Shown here in pieces: positions 13,001 through 24,900 of a stretch of 64,000 nt of DNA. The position numbers and the translations under genes were made by a program. A model generated the notes under the pieces. The model worked only from the letters and a program-made list of their open reading frames with translations, had not been told where the DNA came from and did no database searches. The DNA is from Ditylenchus dipsaci (taxonomy: Eukaryota; Nematoda; Chromadorea; Rhabditida; Anguinidae), in assembly GCA_004194705.1 (NCBI GenBank), contig SADC01001315.1:1-64000 (forward strand), in the 5' to 3' direction. Each line of letters begins with the position of its first letter. The first letter of the stretch is position 1.

Positions 13001-16000
13001 TAATTAGAGAAAATACGATATAATCACAACTTTTTTTATTCTTTTATCTTTTAGTATTTTTTACTCTCGACAAACGGCATCCGAAAAAAAAAATGAAAAA
13101 AAACAACAAGAAAGCTCACAAAGCTTGCTTTCGATTAACCGTCAACCGATAAACGGCACGACCGATAATCCGGCACCCTAAGTCTGGTCCTGTATAATAA
13201 AATTACTCCAAACAAACCGGCAGTCCAAGAAGCTCTCGAAGGGTTCCGGGTTAACAAAACTAGTCTGTACTTTGTTTAATTGCTATTTTTACTCGCTCTC
13301 CAATTAACACACCTAATTGCTAAACATGAGTGAGAAAAGGGTCAAGATGTCAAATAACACCACAAATTATTATTTACGCATGCAAACACTACTGAAATAT
13401 TTGCCAATTAGCTAAAAACTATTGAAAAAAGCAGCAATCGCAAAGGAACGCGATGAATGTAAACACTGAAATTTGACCAAGGCCCTGAATCTTGTTTGGA
13501 CAACCCTGGAACCCTGATCCAAAAATTTCGGGGTAAAAACTGACACGAAACCCGCCCTGAAGGCATTTTTCTGTCTCTACAAAAAATATGCATAAATCTT
13601 GGCACTTATTGGGTTGGAGGCGGGTTTTTAAAATATTTAAAAATAGTGTTTAAATGACTCCTAAGTAATTTAGATATGTTTAAAACGATAAAAAAGTTAT
13701 TTTCTGACATTTCTCCACACAAAAATGTTTTTTTTGAAAAAAAAATTTTGGCCAAAATTCGACTTTTGCCTTGGTCCCCAAGGCAATCCAACCTGAAAGG
13801 GTACCTGGATACCCCAAAAAGATGGAATTTGTTGACTGGGGCCTACTGCATGACGAAACTCTGGTGTGCAGAGTCCAGAGTTACTTTCGAGTGATCTGTG
13901 CCTAAGGTATGTTGGTGTGCACATCACCAGTGTGCACATCATCTCAACCCCAAGCAACCAAGCCCCGCGCCCCCGAAGGGGGCGCAAGGGCTTGAGAGTT
14001 AGAGATGCGCGCACTCACTTACCTTAGACATGATTCCGAGCAAGACTCTTAATCAAAAATGCATAAAGATACTCTTTTGCCAAGCTCCAGTGACCAGAAC
14101 GCGGTAGAATACCTAATATAAAGTAGTTTACCTTGGTACCCCAACTCAAAAAGTTAAGTTTTGGTCAAAAAATTTTTTTTTCAAAAATTCATTTTCTGTG
14201 TGGAAAATTGTTAGAAAATAACTTTTTTTTATCGTTTAAGCATATAAAAATAACTTAGGAGTCGTTTAAACACTATTTTTTAAATAAGTGAAAAAGCCAC
14301 TTCCAACCCCCCCCTAACCAATAAGTTCCTAAATCTTTTTTGCACAGGGTTCTCATCTCAAAATTTTGAAATAAAGTACATTTGACAAAAAAGCAATTTG
14401 GGCATTTTTCGTCAAAAAGTGTTAATTTATCTATTGCTTGTCGAGATTTGAACAACAAAAATGAAGATTTAACGTAAAATCTCAAAATTTCTAAAGATTT
14501 AGGGTGCCGAATAAAGTACAAACCTTTAAATAAAGTACAGATGAGAAGCCTGTTTTTGCACCATTTTTCGAAAAGAATTTTGCACAAGTGTTCCATTAAG
14601 TCTGTCAAAAGTTTTATACTTCCACATTTAGTCTAAACAGGGATGGAAAAAGGGTTGCAGTGACGAATCCACCCCCCCCCCACGGGGACTGATCAGGTGG
14701 AGAGATAACTTCATATTCGTGTTCTCGACCCGATTTCATGAGAAAGCCGCGCGTTTTTTTGGTTCTGAGAAAAAAAAAATTTTCGAACCGCAGGGTATCA
14801 TGGTTTTTTTAGTCAAAATTTGAAAAATTTAAATTGGGCGCCTTTTGAATTTAAAAGGATTAAGGGCTGTATTGGAGGGGAAGGGAATAAAAGGGGGCCA
14901 CTTTTGGCAGAACGTTAAAAATTCAAAATTTTTGTATTCTTCGGCTGCCTCACCATGTTTTTCAACTGGCCGTGGCAAAAAGAGACTCTATATGCATTTT
15001 ATGGTCAAGAGTACTTCTCGGAATCATGTCTAAGGTAAGTGCGTGCGCGCATCTCTAACTCTCAAGCCCCCTCGGGGCGCAGGGGGCTTGGGGACTTGGA
15101 GTTGAGATGCGCACACCCACATACCTTAGACACAAATCACTCGAAAGTGACTCTGGATGCATGAAAAGCATGCATACCAGAGTTTATTTATGCGGTAGGC
15201 CCAGTATTCAAAACTATGTTCAACATCTTCTTGTTAGTGGTCCCTGTGTGATTAGTGGCCCCTTTTATTCCCTTCCCTCCCTATACAGCCCTTAATCCTT
15301 TTAAATTCAAAGGCGCCAATTTAAATTTTTCAAATTTTGACTAAAAACCATGATACCCCCCTGTGGTTCGAAAAAAATTTTTTTTTCTCAGAACCAAAAA
15401 AACGCGCGGCTTTCTCATGAAATCGGGTCGAGAAACACGAATATGAAGTTATCTCCTCCACCTGATCAGTCCCGTGGGGGGGGGGATTCTGAACTCAAGC
15501 CGGAAAAAGTATTTTCTAAAAAAATTTTACAGTTAAAAACCGCAGTCTTTTTAAAGTTCATGTCGAAATCCAGAGTATAACTTTCTCCCATATGGACTTG
15601 TTTTTGAATCCTGTTTCAATGGTTGATAAGCATTTTTTGTGCTAAAAGTATAAAATAATTATTTTAAACAATTTTTGAAGAAATGCAGCAAAAAAACGAC
15701 TAAAACGCGCTTTTAAAAAACACTTTTTTTAGTAGAATAGTACGCCTATTCGAACGTATTCACTCATTTTTGGATAGTATTCGATTTTTAAAATCACAAG
15801 AAAATATTTTTAATCGCGGATTTATCCTGCCCCGACCAGGCTGAGGATAATATCCGTATCCGCGGATGGATATTCGCGGATTTTTTGATTGTTACTACGG
15901 ATTATCCGTATCAGCGGATACCGATTTATATGCGGATCTTTCGATCGTTACTACACCCTGAAGTATACTTAGCTAAAACTATATTTTTTCGAGGTATTAA

Positions 16001-17643
16001 ATATGATTATTTAATATTTTTACCGTAATTTCTGGTGGCTTTTTCCTGGTCGTTTTAGATCATTTTGGATTAGCTATCAAGTAAAAATGATTTTCCAGCC
16101 AGCAGGAATTAAACCATGACTTCATTAAAACATGCCCTGGTCCCCAAGAATAATAAAAAATCCATGCGAAATTATTTAGTTCACCCTATGGGTTTTTTAC
16201 CACCTTTAACTGGTCATATCTTTTTCGTAGGTCTACCTCCAACTTTAACAATTTTTTCTGTTAGGTAAATCAAGTATTTCACAAAAAAAATGTGTCGAGT
16301 TCTGGGCAGCGCCAGGGGTGGGGTCTTCAGGTCGGTTAGTAGAGTCAATATATCAAGAGTTACTCGTGATCCTACTCGCCCATCTGAAATGAGTTGAGTA
16401 GAGTTTTGGATCAAAAGTAACTCTGGATCCTACTCGAGCAGTGAGTAGTTTTGATCAAAGTAGAGTTGAGTTCTACTCGCTGTACCCAGTTCTACTTGCC
16501 CGACTCAAGTTCTACTCGCCCAACTCGGCTTTCTACTACCGAGCTTCCAAAATTTAAAAATTTGGATTTATCTGATCTACTGGGATACAACGAGTAGAAC
16601 TCAACTCTACTCGGATCAAAAATTGCTCACTGCTTGAGTAGGATCAAGAGTTGCTTTCGATGCATAACTCTTATTGTGTGTCTGAAATGAGTTGAGTAAA
16701 TCAAAAGTAACTCGTGATCTTTGAACCTACTCGGCCGGTCTGACTAGAGTTGGATCAAAAGTAACTCTTGATCCTACTCGAGCAGTGAGTAATTTTTGAT
16801 CAGAGTAGAGTTGAGTTTTACTCGCTGAAACACGTCGAGTAGATCACGAGTTACTTTTGATCCAAACTCTACTAAACTACTGGAATACTATCCCAGATTG
16901 CGCAAATTCGAAATGCGCACTCTTTGAAGTTCAAAGTGTGCGCAATTTGAATTTGCGCAATCTGGCGCTGCCCCAATTTTTATAAATTCTAAACGGACCA
17001 GTGCAAAGATCAACAAATTTTCTGGTAGATGTGCTTTTCACGGATTATTTAAAATTCGCGCCTTTTATGGCGTCCTGTATTTTTCGTATTTTCTGACTTA
17101 GGCGAAGCCAGCGCTTCTTAGGACGGGCTTACATGTTTCCGAGCTACAAAATGGTCTTCAAAAAAAGCTTGAGTTTAAAAACTACCATAAAGGGCTGAAC
17201 GGCGACACATCTACTGGTATGTCCCCGCGATTTAATTTTTTCTTTGCAACAGCCAGGGAAATTTTTTGACAGCACCTCAATCACTTAACTGGCTAATTTT
17301 CTAATTTTTTTTTAAAGCACAGCCTCAATAAACACAAAAGTTTTTCCCGAGTCGGCTTCTCAGCCGGTTGTTGCTAATTTAGATCGCTCCTGGGCTTTAC
17401 AGCCAGCTTATTTCACAGCTCTAATGGCAATTCCTACCTATAGACAGCAGAGCTACCCTAACAAACGCCAATAGAAAAAAGTCTATAGTAGAATGGTAGA
17501 AGGAATAAGGCTGGCTGAACTGCCGTCTCAAATTACTAACAGAAAAGGCTGATCCATGACCACACAAAAAGACCAAAGTGAGGCAGATATCCAACAGACT
17601 AAGCAGAGTTATTTTCAACAAACTCTTGATGATGAGCCTGCCA
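4082..17643 (-). CDS. ABC half-transporter, ABCB9/TAP-like, copy B (3' exons not found)
   Basis: This is a membrane half-transporter of the ABCB9/TAP type, whose known members move peptides across lysosomal or ER membranes. Exons I could place on the minus strand: 17643-17438 (first TMD0 helices), 12349-11912 (rest of TMD0 and linker), 11541-11421 (RIFVPYYTG), 10246-10132 plus 10078-10000 (NINIFLR), 7282-7156, 7101-6908 (EEVLSTMRTVRSFACEE), 6075-5573 (SVGASRKVFEYIDRQP, then Walker A GPSGSGK), 5517-5455 (LFARSVAENIAYG) and 4182-4082 (EAAKLANAHSFIM). The placed exons total about 650 codons, whereas the family has about 770. The signature and Walker B exons are absent from the window and may lie beyond its left edge. 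Several exons need one-base corrections, mostly in homopolymers (for example the A run after GGA in Walker A near 5680). The intron at 10079-10131 is only 53 bases. Exon phases at some junctions are unresolved. Confidence 0.8.
4240..4500. repeat. Degenerate tandem repeat (TTAACTGTAGCTTGTACA type)
   Basis: About a dozen imperfect words of the type GTTAACT, GCTTGTACAGT and ACCGGTAA follow one another within an intron of ABC copy B. The array has internal inverted symmetry (TTAAC/GTTAA). Confidence 0.5.
4840..4985. repeat. Degenerate GGGATT/CGGGAT repeat
   Basis: Repeated words of the GGCGGGATTCGGGATTT type end in an inverted AATCCCG word. The composition resembles the GGGATTCCC tract at 60885-61380. 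The rest of the intron from 4985 to 5455 shows nothing recognisable. Confidence 0.45.
7690..9826. mobile_element. 2.1-kb element with pogo/Tigger-like terminal inverted repeats
   Basis: The left end CAGTCGGACCTCCAATAACG and the right end, inverted, ACAGTCGAACCTCCATTAAC match. The inner parts also match: GGTCGTTATTGGGAGGTGAT at 7736 against CGATCGTTATTGAGAGGTGA at 9686, and GGCCCCCAAAATTTGAT near 7782 inverted near 9535. CAGTC-AACCTC ends are typical of pogo/Tigger-type transposons. The interior from 7900 to 9500 has an open frame (8126-8566) but no recognisable DDE transposase. The element sits in an intron of ABC copy B. Confidence 0.65.
8126..8566 (-). CDS. Unrecognised open frame inside the pogo-like element
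   Basis: A 146-codon open frame begins with a hydrophobic stretch (about residues 1-35) and ends in an acidic tail. The tail contains near-repeats AEIVVLGGE, AQIDVLEGV and, after one frame correction, PEVIVLDDLE followed by a stop. A possible upstream exon with splice-like ends lies at about 8760-8818 (MEAKIQAAYQVNMRSSARL). I recognise no family. It could be a captured host fragment, decayed element coding sequence or chance; the position between terminal inverted repeats is the only context. Confidence 0.25.
   Translation of the reverse strand: MVPLLVSQCYRSVIYCLSYGVYKLAPLMLHSLLEGGLRSLTLPIGVSRRTVFLIDCSSAGCCYCKCVFIDCGFDENFFSGELYALKRYTVISALQDDKTLAQVDAEIVVLGGEGNVAKKNAQIDVLEGVICPKTLKSSFWMILSES
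10347..11265. mobile_element. hAT-like non-autonomous element with GGCGCC palindrome array
   Basis: The ends CGTGGTGC and GCACCACG are inverted and are flanked by a direct repeat CATTCTTT (10339-10346 and 11266-11273), an 8-bp target duplication as made by hAT transposases. Subterminal sequence repeats GATAAATTTATCTG and CCGATAAATTTAT. The interior at 10404-10930 has about ten GGCGCCGGCGCC-type words, and a hairpin at about 10980-11065 with CCATTAACTATTT. No transposase is present. Confidence 0.8.
11755..11832 (-). other. tRNA-like sequence (tRNA relic or SINE head)
   Basis: Read on the minus strand it starts GCCTTGGTAGCTCAGTGGGA, with a clear A box and D-arm, and continues to a B-box-like GTGGTTTCAATTC and an AGGC end that mostly pairs with the start. 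The anticodon arm is not intact, so it is unlikely to be a working tRNA. A tRNA gene relic or tRNA-derived SINE start fits best. Confidence 0.5.
13605..14325. mobile_element. Palindromic element with the CTAAGGTA core (copy A)
   Basis: The arms at about 13610-13790 and 14140-14325 are inverted copies (TTGGGTTGG...GGCGGG against CCAACC...AACCAATAAG). The centre at 13880-14060 holds the core found in several other palindromes. On the plus strand it reads CTTACCTTAGACATGATTCC after a GC-rich hairpin of GCGCCCCCGAAGGGGGCGC type. Confidence 0.7.
14660..15490. mobile_element. Palindromic element with the CTAAGGTA core (copy B)
   Basis: The arms at 14664-14930 and 15240-15490 are near-perfect inverted copies, bounded by a C run on the left and a G run on the right, with GGACTGATCAGGTGGAGAGA at both ends. 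The centre at 15000-15215 holds ATGTCTAAGGTAAGTGCGTG and its inverted counterpart around a CCCCCTCGGGGCGC-type hairpin. Confidence 0.75.
16305..16980. mobile_element. Inverted-ended element filled with ACTCAACTCTACT-type words
   Basis: The ends GGGCAGCGCCAG and CTGGCGCTGCCC are inverted. Next to the right end is a hairpin built on GATTGCGCAAATTC. The body alternates forward and inverted words such as TCAACTCTACT, GATCCTACTCGAGCAGTGAG and TTTTGATCAAAGTAGAG, so nearly every part can pair with another. No coding sequence is seen. Confidence 0.65.
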
Positions 17644-17800
17644 TATTCCAAGGGTTGAAAGTCTCTTTTCGGGAACAAAGACTTTGCTTTTTCTTGCTTT
17701 TTTGGCTGGCGCACTGTCTGACTGGTCTGTTTCTATGGCTTCTGCTGCTGGAATTAGATGATAAGAAGAGAATTGGATTTGATAAGGAAATCATTTGATG

Positions 17801-18922
17801 TGTGTGCATTTTTCCTTTTGTGTAATTTTGTTGAAATTTTCAGCTTTTCTGTGAATCGAAAAAATAAAAATAAAGTTTTTTATTTCTACAATAATTTGGC
17901 ATATAAGTTCACAAATGTATTTTGCATTAGCTGATATTTAAAAAAAGTTTACAAAATGTACAAAACATTTGACACAAATAAGTTAACTGGACTTCTCTCG
18001 ATCCGGAAAAGGATTGGATAAGGATTTTTCACTGGTTTTTAAAACTCAATTTAGGTTTGATCACGCTCGAATCTGAGATCTGACCATAAGCCCTTATTTC
18101 AAAAAAATTTTGAGACTTTTTCCAATTTAAAAACGCCCGGTTATAAATAAGTCCGATTATAAATGTTTCTTTTTCCCGGATACCACTTTTTCTAAGAGAG
18201 ACAAAATTAATTGAAATATCGATAAAAAATAAGAAAAAATGTTGCCCGGCAATTTAATTTCATGACCCGAAAAGAATCGGCCATCTCACTCAAGTTGAGT
18301 GACTCAACTTAATTTTTACCGCAGTCAAATATGATGTCGGACCATTTTTATACCCCAGCTTTCAAAGTCTTCATGGCTAGGTAGTGTCAATGAGATCATT
18401 CGCAGGCTCTGATAGATTTCTTTATCATGTCCTAAGCCAGATTTTGGAAGGCGCGCTCGATTTTTCTGTGGAACTTAGCCATCGAATCGATCTGTGCTGT
18501 TTAGACCTTATCAAATCCGCATCCGAAAATTTTAAAACCCGCACACTTCAAATTGAGACAAATAAGTTCCCTAAAGTAGGATTGTTCAGCTGAGCAGTCC
18601 AGCACCCCGCACGATATTTAAGGCTTATCAATAGCCCCACAACTCCGCAGCAGAAAAATTAGAACGCAGCAACCCCGCATTTTACACTTTTCCTTCATAA
18701 GACCTTACAACCCGCTATCATAGTGTCCTTGCTGAATACTCTAGAAGCTATTCGGGATTTTGATTCAGGCGTTTTATTGAGATACTACTCTGTTTATATT
18801 GCCCGTGTGTCAAAAATTCTCTGCAAAAAAATGCTATAAAACAAGAAAAATCAAAGTAATTAAAAAACAATGAGCTGCACAAGATCTTTACCCCGAAATA
18901 AATTATAAATATTATGCCCAGC
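17801..18922. other. Spacer between the two ABC genes; probable polyadenylation signal of copy A
   Basis: On the minus strand an AATAAA lies at 18778-18773, about 145 bases after the stop of ABC copy A, in a suitable place for its polyadenylation signal. The remainder shows no gene or clear repeat. Confidence 0.4.
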
Positions 18923-21900
18923 TTATTTAGCTTCATTAGGAGCAGCACTATCATCTGGTTTAGAGTTGAGCAGTTGTCTCTGCACCAGTTGGTTGTACAG
19001 ACCATCTGTCTCTAGCATCAAGCTCTGGTGACTTCCACTCTGGAAATATACTTTGTTTAACCAGGGCCAAAATCAATTTTATGATTTTTTACAAATCCAA
19101 CCTGAACCAGTCTGCCCTTGTCGATCACCAAAATTCGATTGGCCTTCTCAACGGTGCTGAGACGGTGGGCAATCACCACGACTGTCTACCAATAGAACAT
19201 TTCTGGATGGCCTCCTGAATAATGTGCTCACTTTCGGCATCCAGAGCTGAAGTCGCCTCGTCCAGAATGAGCACTACTGGTTGGCGGACTAAAGCTCTGG
19301 CTATGGCTATTCTCTGCTTCTGACCACCTGAAATTTTTTTCAGAAAATTTTTAATGCTTGAGGAATGCAATTCATCAATTAACAAAAAAGTCAAGAATTT
19401 CTTAAACTTTTCAAAAAACTCGAGATTTAATATCTAAAAATCCACTTGCTGGATTGGACACGGACGTTTCGTCACCTCGACCGATTCGTCACCCGGTGCG
19501 TTTCGTCACCTCGAGGGACGGGACGTTTCGTGAGCTTCTATTAAAATGGGACGTTTCGTCACAAAACGTAAAATTTTGCCCCCCCCCTCTTCCGTCAGAT
19601 TTTTCTCAAAACGGTGTAGGTAAAAATGGCCTCGAAAATTTGAAAAACGGTGTAGGTAAAATGGCCTAAAATGGCCTGATGCGTACGCCACTGATTCCTG
19701 CGTAAGCCACTGATCCACAGTCACTGATTTGTGTCTAAGGATTTGTTGTCTAAGGTATGTGTGTATGCGCATCTCAACTCCAAGCCCCCGAAGGGGGTTA
19801 GAGATGATTCTGAGAAGTACTCTTGATCATAAAATGCATATAGAGGCTCTTTTTGCCTAGCTAAACCAAGACAGGGTAGAACACCCTTACATACAGTGTT
19901 TCCATCTTATTATGGTATCTGGACACCATTTTAGGTTGGCCTGCCTAGGAGGACCGAGGCGAAAAGTCAAACTCTGAACAAAAATGCATATTGAGGTGCT
20001 TTTGATCAGCTTTAATGACTAAAACCCAGTGAAAAATATGCGGCGATTGAGCGTGGCGAAATTTCGGTCCGGCGAACATACGTCACGTAACATATTTTAT
20101 GAGTGACCAATCACCGAACACGGACATTTCATCATATATTTATGATTGATTGTTAAATTTTAGTGATAGGGGATGAAACGTCCCTTTTTTGGCAGGTGAC
20201 GAAACGTCCGGGTGACGAATCGGCCGAGGTAACGAAACGTCACGGACGGCCCTGTTATATGGTCGAAATTCTTTACAAATATCAATTATGAACATTTTAA
20301 ATAAAATTTCAGAAAAAATCTGAGCGACCAAGAACTTATTTTGAAAATCATTTTAAAAATTGGCTAAAATACAAGGCTTTGAAAAAGGGAAAGCGCCTCT
20401 ATTATTATAAGTACAGTATATTATCGATGATGATGATAAGCACCACTTACCACTCATTTGGATACCCTTCTCGCCACATTTAGTGTCATAGCCAAGTTCA
20501 GTCTCCATGATAAAGTCATGTACATTGGCCAATTTGGCAGCTTCGACCATTTGCTGTTCAGTTACCTCCTGTTCACATCCATACAATATATTGTACCTGA
20601 CACTACCAGCATACAAAGTGGGTTCTTGAGCCACCAAAGCAACTTTCTGGTGGTAGTAGCCATGGTCGTACTTCTTGATGAGCACATTGTCAGCATGACT
20701 TGCCCTTCGGATGATTCGTAAAAGTGTTCTAGCAGGGAAATTATGCTGGATTTGCCCGCTCCACTAGGACCTACCAAAGCAACGGTCTCTCCTGGCTGGA
20801 CTTGGAAGGAAATATCTTGAAGGACTGGGTAGGTGGGACGCGAGGGTAGGTGAAGCCAACATTCATGAACTCAATTTTCCTTGAACTGAAGCCATAAGAG
20901 TGCCGTCGTAGGGATCTGTGGCTTGCGATGGAGGTACTCAAACACTTTCTCGAAGCTCCAACACTTTCCATCAGGCCAGAGAAAACGGAGTTTATGTTCT
21001 ATAACAAAATTGTTTGTCGTTTGATCAGTCCGATTATTTTCAATTTTTTTGGTACAACTCTAAAATTTTGATATATAAAATTTCATAGTAAAAAGTCATA
21101 ACATCTGCGAAAATTTTAAAAGTTTGAATTTTTCTGTCTCTTTGGTCCAAAAAAATCAAATTTTCGGCGCTACCGGAGTATACCCCCCCCCTCCCCAAAT
21201 GGAATTTTTTTAAAAGTGTTTCCAAACACCCTATATCGACTCAAATCGCCTCAGGAACTCGAAAAAGGCATTACTTTGAGTTTTGGTCAATGAAAATCGA
21301 GTTTTGGACCACCCAAAACTACTTTTTTTTTTACCATTTTTAAAGGGACTTAGGGCTGTTTTGGGGTGGGAAGGACCAAAAGACGCCAATTTGTTTCAAA
21401 AAGGAAGATGTTGAACATAGTTTTGAATACTAGGCATACCGCATAAATAAACTCTGGTATGCATGCTTTTTCATGCATCCAGAGTCACTTACCTTAGACA
21501 TGATTCCGAGCAAGACTCTTTGATCAAAAAGGCATTTAGAGGTACTTTTTTCCCAGTCCCATGTTGAAAAACAGGGTAACACAGTCATATGGTCGAGATT
21601 TAAAAAATGCCCAAAACTCGATTTTTTATTGACCAGAACTTAAAAATAATGTATTTTTTGAACTTCTGAGGCGATTTTGAGTCGATATAGGGTGTTTGGA
21701 AACACTTTAAAAAAAAATCCATTTTGGGGGGGGGGGGGGGTGGTATACTCCGGTAGGGTCAAATTTTCAAATTTGCGCCAAAGTTATATTTTGCCTTTTA
21801 TCAAGGGCAAATCTTTTTTGAAGCTGATTTACATCTTTTTGCAGCTAATTTATTTCTTTACTAAGTCAGCTACAAAAGCGGAAAAATCAGCTGCAAAAGA

Positions 21901-24900
21901 CGTAAATCAGCTGCAAAAGGAGGTTTGTCCTTTTATCAAAACTAAATATCCAGCATTCTTCAGAAAAGTCTAGTAACTGCTGGAAATGATAAAATCTTAA
22001 AGTGTAGCACTTTTTGGAAAGTAAAAAGTTAAAAACAAAAAAATTCAAATTTTGTAGCATTTTATGATGATTTCATGATTTTTTCATTGATAAATTTGTC
22101 AAAAATAAATTAGTTAAATACTGAAAATTGAAAAAAAAATCGAAAATAGCCGAATTTATTGAAAACCCCAACAAGATTAGGATTTAAATGTCGGTGGTGG
22201 AAGGTTAGACTCACATAAAAGTTCTCGCCCAGTTTGCATTTGATATAGCAAAAAGGCGATGATGCCGTCAACACTGAGTTTATGAGTTAGCACAATAACC
22301 ACCATAACACAGCACTGCAATCAGGATGACATTGTTGGCATCTCATTGACCCATGTGAAGCCCATGAGGCAATAGACTTTTTCTGCAATCGAGGTTATTA
22401 TCCTAAACATTTCTAGAATTTCTTAAGTTTTTCAAACAATCGGCAAAATCGGAATCCTTACTGCCTAAAGACAAGTGGCAAAAATTTAGAAAAAAAAAGC
22501 TAAGAACGTATTCTAAGAACGCTAACTGGTGAACAAAAAGTCTTTGCGGACTTTTGAGCTCACTTTTTAAAATACAAATATTGAGGTCAAAAATTCCAAA
22601 TTTTTACATGTTGTAGCCCTGCATCTCCTTTTTAAAAGGGCATATCAAGTTTAGCTCTATTATTCTGGATAGGTCACCATTCAGCTTCAAACACTTCTGA
22701 GGTCATTTCGAGAAGTTGACAAGCGTTTTCATCACTTCACTGATCAAATTTTACATTGAATTCAAAACGTCACGAAAACATCTTATTTGCATGTTGTAGC
22801 GCAGCTCAAGAGCTACAAAACCAATGTTATGGATGATTTTTTGAAATCAGACTGTTAAGATATGGCTTTTTGGAAAAAATCAATTTCTTGAAAAAAGCCA
22901 ATATCCAAGTTTTCCCAATTTTTACGGATTTGGACATTTTTTAAGCAATTGATTTTTTCTAAAAAGCCATATCCCAACGCTCTGATCTTAAAAAAACCCG
23001 GTATTATTGATTTTGTAGCTCTTAAGCTGCGCTACATCATGATGATAAGATGTTTTCGTGATGGTTAAAATTCAATTAAACATTTGATCACTAAAAGTGA
23101 AAAAACTAACGCTTGTCAACTTCTCAAAATGACCTCACAGTGTTTGAAGTTGAATGTGACTTATCCAGAATAATAAAGCTAAGTCGATATGCTATTTCCA
23201 AAAGAAGATGAAGGGCTACAACCATGTATATTTGGAATTTTTGACCTGCAATATTTGTATTTTAAAAGGTGAGCTCAAAAGTCTGCCAAACTTTTGTCCA
23301 GCAGTTATATGAGGTCAATTAAAATTTCGCTACATTTTACCACACAATATCTCGGTCTGGATTTCAAAACAAAATTTCAAATTTTCAAAATTGTGGTTTT
23401 TCTACTGCGATCTGGGACTAGACATTCAATTACATACGCTAAATTGAGCTAAAAAAGTGTCGGACCTAGGAGGAAAGAACTTGAGGGGTGTGCATTAAAT
23501 CGGGCAATACTTTTTTCTGCCGCAAATATACTTTTTTGCTCAATTTGGCGCAAAATTTTTGCGGCAAAATTGCGGCAGAAAATATATATTTTCAGGATAT
23601 AAAGTATATTGCGGCAAAAAATGTAAATTTGCTGCAAAACAGTATTTCTGCGGCAAAAACAGTATTGCCCATTAAATCAAGCTTTATATTTTGCACACTT
23701 TTCGCTTATTTGAAAAACTTATCAACAAACCTTGTAGAACGTGAGTGTATTGTTCAAGTGGTCCTCAAATCTGGCGCACTCTTTGGTTTCACAGGCAAAC
23801 TCCTCACAGTTCTCATACTGCTAATTACCTCTTCAGCCACTTTATTGGCTTCTGCAACTGTTGTTTGGGTATGTTCCACTCAATTTCTAAATAAACAAAT
23901 CCAAATTAGTATATGTGGTGATACACACAAAAGAATTACCTCAAAGTAAATGCTGTATATTTTGGTGAAGAAAGCGATTGGTGGTATAGCTATGAAGGTG
24001 ACTAGTGTAGGCGCCACGAAATGGCTATCATCAGTATTACTGAGCCAGCTACCATCAAGGCGTTTCGCAGGCTAAATGTAGATGTGAAAAATCGAATTAT
24101 AAATTTTTATAATTTTGACACCACAAACGGCCTTTCAATTGATGGCATTGATTGCCATTAATTAATGGCGCTAATCTTTTTCGTCTTGGATGGGACATTT
24201 TAATGATTTACTGAGAAGACCTGCGCTACTTTTTCAAAGAGAGGCGCAAAATAGTAAGTACACGAAGGAAGGTTATACGTCAATGCGGAATGCGAAGCTA
24301 ATCGGTAGTCTACTGCACTGGACTCTTTCTATTTGCAGGTGGAACAAAGACTGAATCGGAGCTGTATAGAAAACCAGTGATGGTATGTCAGCTGAGCAAC
24401 AATCTATGTCAGGGAGCGTGAGTTTATTTTACAGCCGATTGGTTCAAATATCATGATTTGTTTTTCAGCGTTATCGCAGTCAGCTAGGAGCCTCGCAAAT
24501 GAGAATCAAGCGTGGAATGTGAGCGATAGAAAGTCAGATTTTATTTGAGCCTCAGAGAGAGTTAGGGAGGCGCGCACTCACTTACCTTAGACATGATTCG
24601 AGAAATAATCTTGATCATAAAATGCACATACAGTCTCTTTTTGCCACGGCCCATGTTGAAAAAAAGGTAAGACAGTCGAAAATACAAACATTTACTCTTC
24701 AACGCTCTGCCATAAAGTGGCCCCTTTTACTCCCTTCACGTCCCAATACAGCCCTAATTCCTTTAAATTTAAAGGGCGGCATACAAAAATTTTTTTTAAC
24801 TCACAAGGAAACCGCTCGAACTGTTGGATCGATTCGCACATTCTGTTGAAGCCATCTTGTGAGCATAGTCGATTTGTATAGTGTAGCCGGAGTTATTTTG

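Larger units (their letters stand above)
12424..15960. mobile_element. Composite 3.5-kb inverted-ended element with GGATAATCCG arrays
   Basis: The left end GGTAGTAACAATCAGCGGAT and the right end, inverted, TGTAGTAACGATCGAAAGAT correspond. Both are followed by clusters of palindromic words such as TCCGCGGATA and GGATAATCC (12430-12580 and 15815-15950). Inside are two independent palindromic elements at 13605-14325 and 14660-15490. I could not find a matching target-site duplication, so the boundaries are approximate. Confidence 0.6.
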
